From Cutibacterium porci (GTDB lineage: Bacteria; Actinomycetota; Actinomycetes; Propionibacteriales; Propionibacteriaceae): 64,000 bases of DNA. The translations under genes were made by a program, and so were the position numbers. The DNA lies in contig NZ_VUMG01000002.1 of assembly GCF_009696315.1 (NCBI RefSeq), forward strand, positions 558,001 to 622,000, read 5' to 3'. Positions 9,632 to 18,698 of this stretch are shown one piece after another; the first letter of the stretch is position 1, and each line of letters starts with the position of its first letter. The notes beneath the pieces are model-generated. The model had not been told where the DNA came from. It did not search any database and saw nothing but the letters and a program-made list of their open reading frames with translations.

Positions 9632-10478
9632 CGAACGTTCTCACATGGTTGCGGGCCGCTCCGGAAAAACCCTGCACGGCCTCAAAATCAGCGTTCTATT
9701 TATTCTATCCCTGCTATTCTTATTGCCATTTTACGTCATCTTTCGTAACGCCTTCACTAGCCCAGAATCCTTCGTGTCCTCCGACTGGAAATGGCTACCG
9801 GACAACCTCGATTTTTCGGTCATACGAAACCTTTTCTCAGACACTGATCTCAATCTGCCCGGAGCAATGATCCATTCGGCTATTCAAGCCGTCGGTCAAA
9901 CGATACTGACGGTTCTCGTCAGTTTCATGGCCGGATACGGGCTGGCTAGATTCCGCAATACGGCAGCTACTATCGTGCTGCGTCTCACTGTGCTTACGCT
10001 GATGGTACCGACTGCGGTAACCTTTGTACCAAGCTTCATCATGACGACCCAATTCGGCTGGATTGACTCCTACCGAGGTCTCATCATCCCTATGATGTTT
10101 TCGGCGTTCGCGACCTATATGTTCCGGCAATCCCTTCTGGAATTTCCCCACGAGCTGGAAGAAGCGTCATACCTCGATGGCGCCAATCCCTGGACAACGA
10201 TGTGGCGCATTGTCGTCCCCAATTCCAAGGGCATTATTGCGGCAGTCTCGACGATTACCTTCATCGGCGCATGGAACTCTTTCTTGTGGCCACTACTTGT
10301 AGCTCGCGAGAACACCACGACCGTGCAGCTCACCTTGAGCCGGTTTATGACAAGTCAGGGGGTCCAATACTCCGAGCTCTTTACCGGCGCCTTGGTAGCG
10401 ATCGTGCCGGTCGTTATCGTCTTCCTGGTCTTGCAGCGCTACCTGGTACAGGGTTTAGAAACCTCAGGAATGGACTGA
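9624..10478 (+). CDS. Sugar ABC transporter permease (MalG-type)
   Basis: A 284-residue permease with a first membrane segment at about residues 18-38 (LKISVLFILSLLFLLPFYVI). Its EAA loop is ELEEASYLDGANPWTTMWRI near residue 175. It ends in the usual LVQGLETSGMD-like tail of carbohydrate permeases (GL..G..K/D). It overlaps the upstream permease by 8 bp and is the last gene of the operon. A strong hairpin follows its stop codon. Confidence 0.92.
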   Translation: MADERSHMVAGRSGKTLHGLKISVLFILSLLFLLPFYVIFRNAFTSPESFVSSDWKWLPDNLDFSVIRNLFSDTDLNLPGAMIHSAIQAVGQTILTVLVSFMAGYGLARFRNTAATIVLRLTVLTLMVPTAVTFVPSFIMTTQFGWIDSYRGLIIPMMFSAFATYMFRQSLLEFPHELEEASYLDGANPWTTMWRIVVPNSKGIIAAVSTITFIGAWNSFLWPLLVARENTTTVQLTLSRFMTSQGVQYSELFTGALVAIVPVVIVFLVLQRYLVQGLETSGMD

Positions 10479-10480
10479 AG

Positions 10481-10515
10481 CGCAAGGGCCGGGGTCCATA
10501 TCCCCGGCCCTTGCG
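10481..10515. terminator. Bidirectional terminator between ABC importer and acs
   Basis: A perfect 14-bp GC-rich stem (10481-10494 with 10502-10515) closes a 7-nt loop. It lies between two convergent genes (permease on +, acetyl-CoA synthetase on -), so it can serve both. There is no long T-run on either side, as is usual in GC-rich actinobacteria. Confidence 0.85.
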
Positions 10516-10525
10516 TGACGGAACC

Positions 10526-12409
10526 TCAATCCTCCAGGGTGGAAAGGTCTCCCTCATCCTCGCCAAGGGCACGCGCCTTGAGCACGCGACGCATGATTTT
10601 GCCAAAGCGAGTCTTCGGCAGTTTGTCAACAAAGTCGATGGTATCGGGTTTAGCTATCGGCGATAATGTTTCGGCAACGTGACCGCGAATATCAGAGACG
10701 AGATCCTTCGTAGGCTCAAAACCAGTATTGAGCACAACAACCATATGAATCGCGTTGCCCTTCACCTCGTGCGGCAAGCCGATCGCGGCGCACTCAGCGA
10801 CAGCTGGATGGGAGCCGACGGCTGCCTCGACCTCGGCCGTGCCGATGCGGTGACCAGATACCTTGATGACGTCGTCGGTGCGACCGATGATCCAGACGTA
10901 TCCGTCCTCGTCAATCCGCGCGGAGTCACCGGTGAGGTAGACGCCCGGGTACTTCGACCAATACGTCGTGACGTAACGCTCCGGCTCCTTGTACAAGGTG
11001 CGCAGCATCGACGGCCACGGGTTCTTGAGGACAAGGAAGCCGTCAGTGCCCGGCGGCACCTCCTTACCCTCCTCATTGACGACGGCGACCTCCTGGCCAG
11101 GAATGGGCTTACCTGCCGATCCCGGCTTCTTGGGCATCGTCGGGAGGCTCGTAAGTTGCATAGCTCCGGTCTCGGTCTGAAACCAGGTGTCAATGACGGC
11201 GCATTTGCCGTCACCAACGACGTCATGGAACCACTGCCAGGCTTCCGGATTCAGGGGCTCGCCAGCACTGATAAGGATGCGCAGGCTGGACAAATCGTGC
11301 TTACGCACCCAGGCGTCACCAAAACGCATGAGCGTACGGATGGCCGTCGGCGCGGTGAACATACTGTTGATGCCGTAATGCTCGATGAGCTGCCACCACA
11401 CGTCAGGATATGGGAAGACCGGGCTCCCCTCAGCCATGAAGGTGGTGGCGCCGCGCAACAGCGGGGCATAGATGACGTACGACGTGCCAGTAATCCAGCC
11501 CGGATCAGCGGTGCACCACCACCGATCTTCCTCATGAATGTCCATGCAGTACTTCATGGTCGCCGATAGGTGTACCTGGTAGCCGCCATGAGTATGCACG
11601 ACACCTTTTGGTTTACCGGTAGACCCAGAGGTGTAGAGGATGAATAGCGGGTCCTCTGCGTCCACTTGAACTGTTTCGCACTTGCCCTTAGCGATGGGCA
11701 GCTTGCACAACTCGTGATACCAATGGTCACGCGTCGGATCCATTGTGACATCGGTGCCAGTGTTCTTGACGACAATGACATTTTCGACCGTCGGAGAGAA
11801 CTTCACAGCATCATCGACAATCTGCTTCATCGGGAAAACCTTGCCATTAATCCACGACCCATCGACGGTGATAACAACCTTCGACTCCGAGCCATCAATA
11901 CGGGCATTGAGAGCCTCCGACGAGTACCCGGCAAACACCACCGAATGCACCGCACCGATCTTGGCACACGCCAGCATCGCGAAAAAGATCTCAGGGATGC
12001 GGGGCAGGTAAATAGTGACAACGTCACCCTTGCGCACACCCATCGAGAGCAAGATATTTGCCATTTGCTCGACTTCACGGGCAAGTGAGAAGTAAGAGAA
12101 GGTGCGCACCTTGGAGGTATCTTCGCCAACCCAAATCAGAGCCAGCTTATTGCGGCGGGCAGTAGTCAGATGACGGTCCACCGCGTTCGTAACGATATTG
12201 GTGCGTGCACCGGTAAACCACTTAAAGAAGGGCTTATTCGAGTCGTCGAGAACCTTGTCCCACGGCTTCGACCATTCCAATTCCGTGGCCTCAGTCTCCC
12301 AGAATCCTTCCGGGTCGGCCTTGGCAGATTCAAGTAGCTGGCTCCAGTCGCTCACATTGGCGATCTCTGCGACGGGCTGCGGAACGTCGACGATGGTCTC
12401 GTCAGTCAT
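10526..12409 (-). CDS. Acetyl-CoA synthetase paralogue (acyl-CoA synthetase, AMP-forming)
   Basis: 627 residues, the full Acs length. The AMP-binding motif YTSGSTGKPKGVVHTHGGY and the downstream DSARIDEDGYVWIIGRTDDVIKVSGHR are intact. The catalytic and acetylatable Lys is in LPKTRFGKIMRR. The segment that is DTWWQTETG in canonical Acs reads DTWFQTETG, placing Phe410 where the acyl-pocket Trp (Trp414 of the Salmonella enzyme) is expected. LISAGEPLNPE also replaces the canonical LGSVGEPINPE. A broader or different short-chain acid substrate (for example propionate) is therefore possible; this is inference. The ribosome site AGGAGG precedes the ATG. It is in tandem with the next acs gene. Confidence 0.9.
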   Translation of the reverse strand: MTDETIVDVPQPVAEIANVSDWSQLLESAKADPEGFWETEATELEWSKPWDKVLDDSNKPFFKWFTGARTNIVTNAVDRHLTTARRNKLALIWVGEDTSKVRTFSYFSLAREVEQMANILLSMGVRKGDVVTIYLPRIPEIFFAMLACAKIGAVHSVVFAGYSSEALNARIDGSESKVVITVDGSWINGKVFPMKQIVDDAVKFSPTVENVIVVKNTGTDVTMDPTRDHWYHELCKLPIAKGKCETVQVDAEDPLFILYTSGSTGKPKGVVHTHGGYQVHLSATMKYCMDIHEEDRWWCTADPGWITGTSYVIYAPLLRGATTFMAEGSPVFPYPDVWWQLIEHYGINSMFTAPTAIRTLMRFGDAWVRKHDLSSLRILISAGEPLNPEAWQWFHDVVGDGKCAVIDTWFQTETGAMQLTSLPTMPKKPGSAGKPIPGQEVAVVNEEGKEVPPGTDGFLVLKNPWPSMLRTLYKEPERYVTTYWSKYPGVYLTGDSARIDEDGYVWIIGRTDDVIKVSGHRIGTAEVEAAVGSHPAVAECAAIGLPHEVKGNAIHMVVVLNTGFEPTKDLVSDIRGHVAETLSPIAKPDTIDFVDKLPKTRFGKIMRRVLKARALGEDEGDLSTLED

Positions 12410-12464
12410 GATGTCCTCCTTGGCATCAGGCGGTTGGGTGGGTAGATCGGGTCACGATGTCGGC

Positions 12465-12496
12465 GGGGTCCCTGATGTACCCGACATCGGGACCCC
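12465..12496 (-). terminator. Hairpin terminator downstream of the leading acs gene
   Basis: An inverted repeat, GGGGTCCC-T-GATGT against ACATCGGGACCCC, forms a 13-bp stem with one bulged base and a 5-nt loop. It lies between the two tandem acs genes (gap 12410-12542), so they may be separate transcription units or show attenuated read-through. Confidence 0.55.
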
Positions 12497-12542
12497 CTCA
12501 GTAGTGCATATCCGCTTGTGGCTGACCGGTCACCAGCCGGGA

Positions 12543-14429
12543 TCATTCTTCAAGAGTGGAAAGATCGCCTTCGTCTTGTCCCAGGGCACGCGCCTTGAGT
12601 ACGCGCCGCATGATTTTGCCCGAGCGAGTCTTCGGCAACTTCTCGGGAAAATCAAAAATGTCGGGCTTAGCAATAGGTGAAAGCACCTCAGCCACATGGG
12701 CCCGCAAATCTGCCGTCAACTGTTTGGAAGGCTTATACCCCTGAGACAGGATTACTGCGCAATGGATGGAATTTCCCTTCACGTCGTGCGGCAAGCCGAT
12801 AGCTGCAGCCTCTGCAACGGCCGGGTGAGAAATGAGAGCGGACTCGACCTCGGCCGTGCCGATGCGGTGACCAGATACCTTGATGACGTCGTCGGTGCGA
12901 CCGATGATCCAGATATAACCATCCTCATCAATACGGGCAGAATCACCAGTGAGGTAAACCCCCGGATACTTTTCCCAGTACGTCTTAAGATAGCGGTCCG
13001 GGTCTTTATACAGAGTGCGCATCATGGCTGGCCACGGGTTTTTGAGAACAAGGAAGCCCTCCTTGCCCGCAGGCAGCTCGTTCCCGTCTTCGTCGACGAC
13101 GGCTGCCTCCTGGCCGAAGACCGGACGCCCAGCCGCGCCAGGTTTCAGCGGCATCGACGGCACGGTAGTTATTTGGAACATGCCGGTCTCGGTTTGCCAC
13201 CAGGTATCGGTAATCGGGCATTTGCCGCCACCAACGACGTCGTGGAACCAGCGCCACGCCTCAGGGTTGATGGGCTCACCAACCGAACCGAGTATGCGCA
13301 AGCTGGACAAGTCGTGCTTACGCACCCAGGCGTCACCAAAACGCATGAGAGTACGAATCGCGGTCGGTGCAGTGTAGAAGCTCGTGATGCCGTAGTGCTC
13401 AATGAGCTGCCACCAGCCGTCCGGATAAGGGTATGTCGGGCCGCCCTCATGCATGAAGGCCGTGGCGCCGTTGAGTAGCGGGCCGTAAACGAGGTAGGAA
13501 TGGCCGGTGATCCAGCCCGGATCAGCGGTGCACCACCACCGGTCCTCTTCCTTGATGTCGAAACACTGCTTGAGGGTGGTGTAGGTGCCAACCTGGTATC
13601 CACCATGAGTATGGACGATAGCCTTGGGCGTGCCGGTAGACCCAGAGGTGTAGAGGATGAATAGCGGGTCTTCTGCGTCCACTTGAACTGTTTCGCACTT
13701 GCCCTTAGCGATGGGCAGCTTGCACAACTCGTGGTACCAATGGTCGCGAGTCGAATCCATCGAGACCTCGGACCCGGTGTTACGCACCACGATGACGTTT
13801 TCGACCGTTGGAGAGAACTTCACAGCATCATCGATGATCTGCTTCATCGGGAAGATCTTGCCATTAATCCATGACCCGTCAGCGGTGATAACGACCTTCG
13901 ACTCCGAGCCATCAATACGGGCGTTGAGAGCCTCCGACGAGTACCCGGCAAACACCACCGAATGCACCGCACCGATCTTGGCACACGCCAGCATCGCGAA
14001 AAAGATCTCAGGGATGCGGGGCAGGTAAATAGTGACGACGTCACCCTTGCGCACGCCCATGGCCTTGAGAACATTAGCCATCTGCTCAACTTCGCGGTTG
14101 AGAGCAAAATAGGAGAAAGTGCGTACCTCGTCGGTGTTCTCGCCAACCCAGATCAGAGCCAGCTTATTGCGGCGGGCAGTAGTCAGATGACGGTCCACCG
14201 CGTTCGTAACGATATTGGTGCGTGCACCGGTAAACCACTTAAAGAAGGGCTTATTCGAGTCGTCGAGGACCTTGTCCCACGGCTTCGACCATTCCAGTTC
14301 TTGGGCCCGCTCTTCCCAGTACGCGAGTGGATCAGCCTTGGCCTTGCCCTCAAGCGCCTTCCAGTCTGAGACCCAGGCGTTGTCAACGATGCTCTGATCG
14401 GGTTCGAAGACGTCCTTGTGGTCCGTCAT
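12543..14429 (-). CDS. acsA: Acetyl-CoA synthetase
   Basis: 628 residues. All canonical Acs motifs are present: YTSGSTGTPKAIVHTHGGY (ATP binding), LGSVGEPINPEAW, DTWWQTETG with the acetate-pocket Trp (Trp411), DSARIDEDGYIWIIGRTDD, and the catalytic Lys in LPKTRSGKIMRR. It activates acetate to acetyl-CoA through acetyl-AMP. The frame is open to 14582, but ATG 14429 is preceded by GAGGAGG at good spacing. This copy is closer to textbook Acs than its downstream paralogue. Patches of the two genes are identical at DNA level. A perfect CRP-type box lies about 80 bp upstream, consistent with carbon-source control. Confidence 0.95.
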   Translation of the reverse strand: MTDHKDVFEPDQSIVDNAWVSDWKALEGKAKADPLAYWEERAQELEWSKPWDKVLDDSNKPFFKWFTGARTNIVTNAVDRHLTTARRNKLALIWVGENTDEVRTFSYFALNREVEQMANVLKAMGVRKGDVVTIYLPRIPEIFFAMLACAKIGAVHSVVFAGYSSEALNARIDGSESKVVITADGSWINGKIFPMKQIIDDAVKFSPTVENVIVVRNTGSEVSMDSTRDHWYHELCKLPIAKGKCETVQVDAEDPLFILYTSGSTGTPKAIVHTHGGYQVGTYTTLKQCFDIKEEDRWWCTADPGWITGHSYLVYGPLLNGATAFMHEGGPTYPYPDGWWQLIEHYGITSFYTAPTAIRTLMRFGDAWVRKHDLSSLRILGSVGEPINPEAWRWFHDVVGGGKCPITDTWWQTETGMFQITTVPSMPLKPGAAGRPVFGQEAAVVDEDGNELPAGKEGFLVLKNPWPAMMRTLYKDPDRYLKTYWEKYPGVYLTGDSARIDEDGYIWIIGRTDDVIKVSGHRIGTAEVESALISHPAVAEAAAIGLPHDVKGNSIHCAVILSQGYKPSKQLTADLRAHVAEVLSPIAKPDIFDFPEKLPKTRSGKIMRRVLKARALGQDEGDLSTLEE

Positions 14430-14506
14430 ACGGTCCTCCTCGACCTTCAGCCGCTGGTGCGGCATCCGACATGTTGGCAACGATAGAACCACACAATGGG
14501 GCCATA

Positions 14507-14522
14507 TGTGAAGAAAATCACA
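14507..14522. promoter_or_regulatory. CRP/GlxR-type binding site
   Basis: The sequence TGTGA-AGAAAA-TCACA is an exact match to the CRP consensus TGTGA-N6-TCACA. It lies in the 128-bp space between acsA (-) and the rhomboid gene (+), about 80 bp from the acsA start. In corynebacteria and relatives the CRP homologue GlxR uses the same motif and controls acetate genes. Control of acsA is the natural reading. Confidence 0.75.
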
Positions 14523-14557
14523 GAAAATTCTTGATTCTTCTTTGACACACTGGAGGT

Positions 14558-15175
14558 ATGACTTCCTATCCGCCCCCATCATCTATCCCTGTCCGCCGGC
14601 GTCGGACCGAACCTCCGAGCCGCACCAACTCTGTCGCCAGCAGCGCAGGCGTCATGGCGGTCGTCGTCGCGATCATGTGGATCCTCGAAGGCATCGACAC
14701 TATGCTTGGCAACACCCTTGACAGGTTCGGCATTCATTCCTGGACCGGACAGGGGTTGTGGGAAGTCTTTACTGCACCATGGCTCCATTACGGCTGGGCA
14801 CACCTGGCAGGTAACTCCGTGCCACTGTTCATTCTTGGAATGCTCGTGTACCTTGAGTCGACGCGAACCTGGCTCGTCTCGGGATTGACGATCACTGTGT
14901 GCTCAGGCCTGTTCGCATGGTGCTTGAGCGCTCCTGGCACAATTACGCTGGGTGCATCCGGAATCGTCTTTGGTTGGTTGGCCTATTTGCTGGTCCGTGG
15001 CCTATTCACCAAGAAGCTGCGCGACATCCTGGTAGCAATCGTGGTATTCCTCATCTACGGATCAGTGCTGTGGGGAGTATTGTCAGGCGCAGCGGGGGTC
15101 TCCTGGCAAGCCCACCTTGGCGGAGCAGTCGGTGGCGTCATCTCGGCATCATGGCTAGCTCGTCATCCCAGATAG
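14558..15175 (+). CDS. Rhomboid family intramembrane serine protease
   Basis: About 205 residues with six predicted membrane segments after a short Pro/Arg-rich cytoplasmic tail. The catalytic Ser is in the GASG motif (TLGASGIVFG, about residue 130). The His partner is in AHLGGAVGG in the last segment (about residue 189). The oxyanion-helper HLAGN is in segment 2 (about residue 87). All key rhomboid residues are therefore present. The GGAGG upstream sits only 1 nt before the annotated ATG, so the true start may differ; a later in-frame ATG at 14654 would remove the N-terminal tail. The substrate is unknown. It is divergent from acsA and upstream of menB. Confidence 0.85.
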   Translation: MTSYPPPSSIPVRRRRTEPPSRTNSVASSAGVMAVVVAIMWILEGIDTMLGNTLDRFGIHSWTGQGLWEVFTAPWLHYGWAHLAGNSVPLFILGMLVYLESTRTWLVSGLTITVCSGLFAWCLSAPGTITLGASGIVFGWLAYLLVRGLFTKKLRDILVAIVVFLIYGSVLWGVLSGAAGVSWQAHLGGAVGGVISASWLARHPR

Positions 15176-15194
15176 GAGTGGTAGCTTCCACCGA

Positions 15195-16184
15195 GTGAGC
15201 ACCCTTCCGTTCATTTCTGACACTTTTGACGCACACCGATGGCGCGACGTTGACATTCCCGGCGAGCCACTGACTGACATGACCTTCCACCGCCTGGTGT
15301 CTCGGGGCGAATCGGACCATGCTCCGGCTGGAGAAGACCTACCAGTAGTGCGCATTGCCTTCGACCGTCCGGCAATCCGCAACGCCTTCCGCCCCCATAC
15401 TGTCGACGAGTTGTACCGCTGCATCGACACAGCCCGTTGCAGCCCAGATGTTGCAGCGATCATTCTCACAGGTAATGGCCCTTCCCCCCGGGACGGCGGA
15501 TACTCTTTCTGTTCTGGAGGTGACCAGCGCATCCGTGGAGCCGCCGGATACCAGTACGAGTCGGATGAATCGGCCGGTGACGAGGATCTCGCCGTCGACG
15601 CTCGCAGAGAAAAAATAGCTAAGGGGCGACTAGGGCGTCTACATATCCTTGAAGTACAACGCCTGATGCGCGCTACCCCGAAGCCAATCATCGCGGCCAT
15701 CCCAGGATGGACGACCGGTGGCGGACACTCCCTGATGGTGGTAGCCGATATGGCTGTCGCCAGCCGGGAGCACGCCCGGTTCAAGCAAGTCGACGCCAAT
15801 GTTGGTTCCTTTGATGCCGGGTATGGTTCGGCCCTCCTGGCACGTCAAATCGGCGACAAACGAGCCCGCGAGATCTTTTTCCTTGCCGAAACCTACGATG
15901 CCGACCAGGCCGAAAAATGGGGTGTCATCAACCGGGCTGTTGACCACGCTGAGCTAGAGAACACGGCCATTGAGTGGGGCCTGACGATCGCCGGCAAGTC
16001 CCCACAGGCCATCCGAATGCTGAAGTACGCCTTCAATATGGTGGACGACGGCATCGCCGGACAGCAAGCCTTTGCTGGAGAAGCCACTCGGATGGCATAT
16101 ATGACCGACGAAGCTCAGGAAGGACGCGATGCGTTCCTTGAGCATCGCCAGCCCGACTGGTCATCGTATCCATATTACTTTTGA
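15195..16184 (+). CDS. menB: 1,4-dihydroxy-2-naphthoyl-CoA synthase
   Basis: A 329-residue crotonase-fold enzyme with GTG start. Diagnostic MenB signatures are FCSGGDQRIRG (about residue 113), PGWTTGGGHSLMVVADMAVAS (oxyanion and active-site region, quoted in part: TTGGGHSLMVVADM) and DAGYGSALLARQIG. It closes the ring of o-succinylbenzoyl-CoA in menaquinone synthesis. It is longer than E. coli MenB (285) because of an N-terminal extension and a loop typical of actinobacterial enzymes. It is followed at 29 bp by menE and then menF. Confidence 0.95.
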   Translation: MSTLPFISDTFDAHRWRDVDIPGEPLTDMTFHRLVSRGESDHAPAGEDLPVVRIAFDRPAIRNAFRPHTVDELYRCIDTARCSPDVAAIILTGNGPSPRDGGYSFCSGGDQRIRGAAGYQYESDESAGDEDLAVDARREKIAKGRLGRLHILEVQRLMRATPKPIIAAIPGWTTGGGHSLMVVADMAVASREHARFKQVDANVGSFDAGYGSALLARQIGDKRAREIFFLAETYDADQAEKWGVINRAVDHAELENTAIEWGLTIAGKSPQAIRMLKYAFNMVDDGIAGQQAFAGEATRMAYMTDEAQEGRDAFLEHRQPDWSSYPYYF

Positions 16185-16213
16185 TTCCAGCTGGAATCAC
16201 GGAAAGGACTGCC

Positions 16214-17398
16214 ATGTCGATTGCAGAGACGTCGCGGGTACGCGTCGTGCGTGTCGAGCGCACCGCCGCCGATGTCACCTGGCTCATGGGGAGGCTGTCA
16301 CGCTTTCTGGATGGCGAATCCTCAGTGCTCGTACCTGTCGGGGGTGACGAGCTGCCTCCAGCTGTGGTCCAAGATGTCGAAGATCGAGTCGTGTGGCTGC
16401 CCGATGAGGTCGGGCTGATCGTGAGAACCTCAGGATCGACGACGGGGACCGGTCGCATCGTCGGACTGTCTGCCACTCAGATGCGGGCATCGGGAGCGGC
16501 CACACGACAGTGGTTAGGAGGCCCATGCACGTGGGTGCTTGGTCTGCCCCCACACCACATTGCTGGGTTACAGGTCGTGGCGCGCGCGGTCGCCGACGGT
16601 CGAGACGTTGTGACAATTCAAGGCCACGTCGATCCGTCCTCGGTGACGGCAGCGATCGAGCAGGCAGAGCAGCGCCATCCCGACGGTCGGGTAGCGATCT
16701 CTCTCGTACCTACCCAATTGACTCATCTCATAGATGACCCACAATGCGCCGCAGCATTAGCCCGATGCGTGGCAGTTCTGGTAGGAGGCGCACCACCGAC
16801 AGCAACCCTGTTGGATCGAGCCCGCAACCTCGGTTTGACAGCGACAGTTACCTACGGCATGAGTGAAACCTGTGGCGGGTGTGTCTATGACGGGGTTCCG
16901 CTTGAGGGGGTACGAATCGAGGTAGCCGATGACTCCCGCGTCTCCATTGCTGGCCCAATGGTCATGAGCGGCTACCTTGACGAAGGGCCGGTCGGTCCGT
17001 GGCTTCGTACCCAGGATTTAGGTCACTGGGCAGACGGACGGCTCATCATTGACGGGCGCGTCGACGACGTCATCAATTCCGGCGGGCTGAAAATTTCAGC
17101 ACCTGAGGTGCTAGGACAGGTCCGGGCCAGTCAGATGGTGCTCGATGCTGTCGTCATCGGGATAGACGACGACACCTGGGGCCAGGTCGTAGCAGCTCTA
17201 GTAGTACCGAGTCAGCAATGGCAAGGAGGACAGGCTTTGCGCGACGCGGTAGCTGACCGATTAGGGCGTACTCACGCACCGCGAGTCGTCGTCGAGACAT
17301 CTGCGCTGCCGATGTTGGCCTCGGGCAAGGTAGATCGGGTGCGGGCGCGTCAGGTGATAACCCAAGCACTTTCAGATGCGAGCGCATGGCAGCGGTGA
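16214..17398 (+). CDS. menE: o-Succinylbenzoate-CoA ligase
   Basis: 394 residues, an AMP-forming adenylating enzyme shortened like other actinobacterial MenE proteins. Motifs: LIVRTSGSTTGTGRIVGLS (P-loop-like), TYGMSETCGGCVYDG, DGRVDDVINSGGLKISAPEV and the C-terminal Lys in LASGKVDR. It activates o-succinylbenzoate to its CoA thioester for MenB. ATG 16214 is preceded by GGAAAGGA; the frame is open to 16181 but only through a TTG. The neighbours menB and menF confirm the pathway. Confidence 0.93.
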   Translation: MSIAETSRVRVVRVERTAADVTWLMGRLSRFLDGESSVLVPVGGDELPPAVVQDVEDRVVWLPDEVGLIVRTSGSTTGTGRIVGLSATQMRASGAATRQWLGGPCTWVLGLPPHHIAGLQVVARAVADGRDVVTIQGHVDPSSVTAAIEQAEQRHPDGRVAISLVPTQLTHLIDDPQCAAALARCVAVLVGGAPPTATLLDRARNLGLTATVTYGMSETCGGCVYDGVPLEGVRIEVADDSRVSIAGPMVMSGYLDEGPVGPWLRTQDLGHWADGRLIIDGRVDDVINSGGLKISAPEVLGQVRASQMVLDAVVIGIDDDTWGQVVAALVVPSQQWQGGQALRDAVADRLGRTHAPRVVVETSALPMLASGKVDRVRARQVITQALSDASAWQR

Positions 17399-17444
17399 AA
17401 AACCCGCCGGTTGTGATCGTAGCCAGGTCGGCGTAACACTGCCA

Positions 17445-18671
17445 ATGGCGTCAATACGGCTAGAGTCAGGCTTCGTGCCGACGCTTTCATGTTCCGACGC
17501 CATCTCCACCCTCCCCGGTGCAGAATGGCTAGCCGAGGTCCTGCACTGGGTGCCCGATGGCATCGATCCGTGGATCTGGCTCGCTCCTGACTCCGATGAC
17601 GCCCCAGCAATGGTTGGTTGGGGGGTCCGACAGCGGTTCGTCGCCTCGGGCCACCGAGCGGTGGAATGCGCGTGGCACCGCATGGCATCGTGGAGCAACG
17701 ACCACATCGTCGCCTTCGGGTCCTTCCCCTTCTCCAAGACTCAGGAGGGGTTTCTCGTCGTACCGCAGGTACTCGTCACTCGTCAACACCTGGGATCGCC
17801 AACTGTCGTCACCGGTGATGTCTCATCCCTGGAACGTCGCGATCTCAACCTACAGCCTCCGCGCATCCGCAGCAGTAGCCCAGCCACCTCCCACGGACAG
17901 TGGACTGCCTCAGTCAAAGCGGCCACCCGCCGTCTACGCGAGGATCCCTACCTTGAGAAGGTCGTGTTAGCCCGAGCGGTCGACGTCGACACCGATTCGC
18001 CAGTGAGCCGCAGCGACATGGCGTCACGCCTGGCTTCACGGTTCCCTGGATGCTGGACGTACAGCCATGACGGCCTCGTCGGAGCCACACCGGAGCTACT
18101 AGTTGACTGCCGAGACGGGCTCTTTCGCGCCCGGGTGCTGGCCGGTACCCGCAAACCAGAATGGGCCGACGAACTGTTGTCGAACGCCAAAGAACGCCGT
18201 GAGCACGAACTTGCTGTCGCATCAGTCACCGGGAAACTCGCCGAGGCTGGCCTGAGTGATCCCACCGTTCGGGGCCCATTCCGTTTGCAGCTTCCCAATG
18301 TCGTGCACTTGGCAACAGATGTCACAGCTCGGGTCAACGGATCCAACGCCGCTCGAATTGTCGACGCGATGCATCCCACAGCCGCCGTGTGTGGCACGCC
18401 CAGAGAAGACGCTTACCGGCTCATCAGCGAGATAGAAGGTCTGGATCGCGGGCGGTTCGCGGGCCCGGTTGGCTGGATGAGTTCTGATGGATCGGGGCAG
18501 TGGGCGCTCGCGTTGCGCTGCGGACAATTTAGCGACGACTCGCAACAGGTACGTCTATACGCCGGAGCCGGGATCATGCCAACCTCTGATCCAGCGAAGG
18601 AGTGGATCGAGGTCGGCGCCAAAATGGAGGCTTTCTGGACAACACTGGAGCATAGTGCGACCTCGTGGTGA
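17445..18671 (+). CDS. menF: Isochorismate synthase
   Basis: About 408 residues of the chorismate-binding family. Features: YLEKVVLARAVDVD, SHDGLVGATPELLV, RVLAGTRKPEW, NAKERREHELAV (catalytic-site Glu/Arg region), MHPTAAVCGTPRE and the terminal IMPTSDPAKEWIEVGAKMEA. It converts chorismate to isochorismate, the first committed menaquinone step. The position after menB-menE supports menaquinone rather than siderophore synthesis. The start is uncertain: the frame is open to 17376 (which would overlap menE by 23 bp), and ATG 17445 has only a weak ribosome site. Confidence 0.9.
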   Translation: MASIRLESGFVPTLSCSDAISTLPGAEWLAEVLHWVPDGIDPWIWLAPDSDDAPAMVGWGVRQRFVASGHRAVECAWHRMASWSNDHIVAFGSFPFSKTQEGFLVVPQVLVTRQHLGSPTVVTGDVSSLERRDLNLQPPRIRSSSPATSHGQWTASVKAATRRLREDPYLEKVVLARAVDVDTDSPVSRSDMASRLASRFPGCWTYSHDGLVGATPELLVDCRDGLFRARVLAGTRKPEWADELLSNAKERREHELAVASVTGKLAEAGLSDPTVRGPFRLQLPNVVHLATDVTARVNGSNAARIVDAMHPTAAVCGTPREDAYRLISEIEGLDRGRFAGPVGWMSSDGSGQWALALRCGQFSDDSQQVRLYAGAGIMPTSDPAKEWIEVGAKMEAFWTTLEHSATSW

Positions 18672-18698
18672 CCCCGGCCCCTGAGTAGTTCGTCACCC

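Noticed and set aside
12410-14582. Single fused acs gene or frameshifted pair
   Set aside because: Both copies are complete with their own start, ribosome site and stop, and a hairpin lies between.
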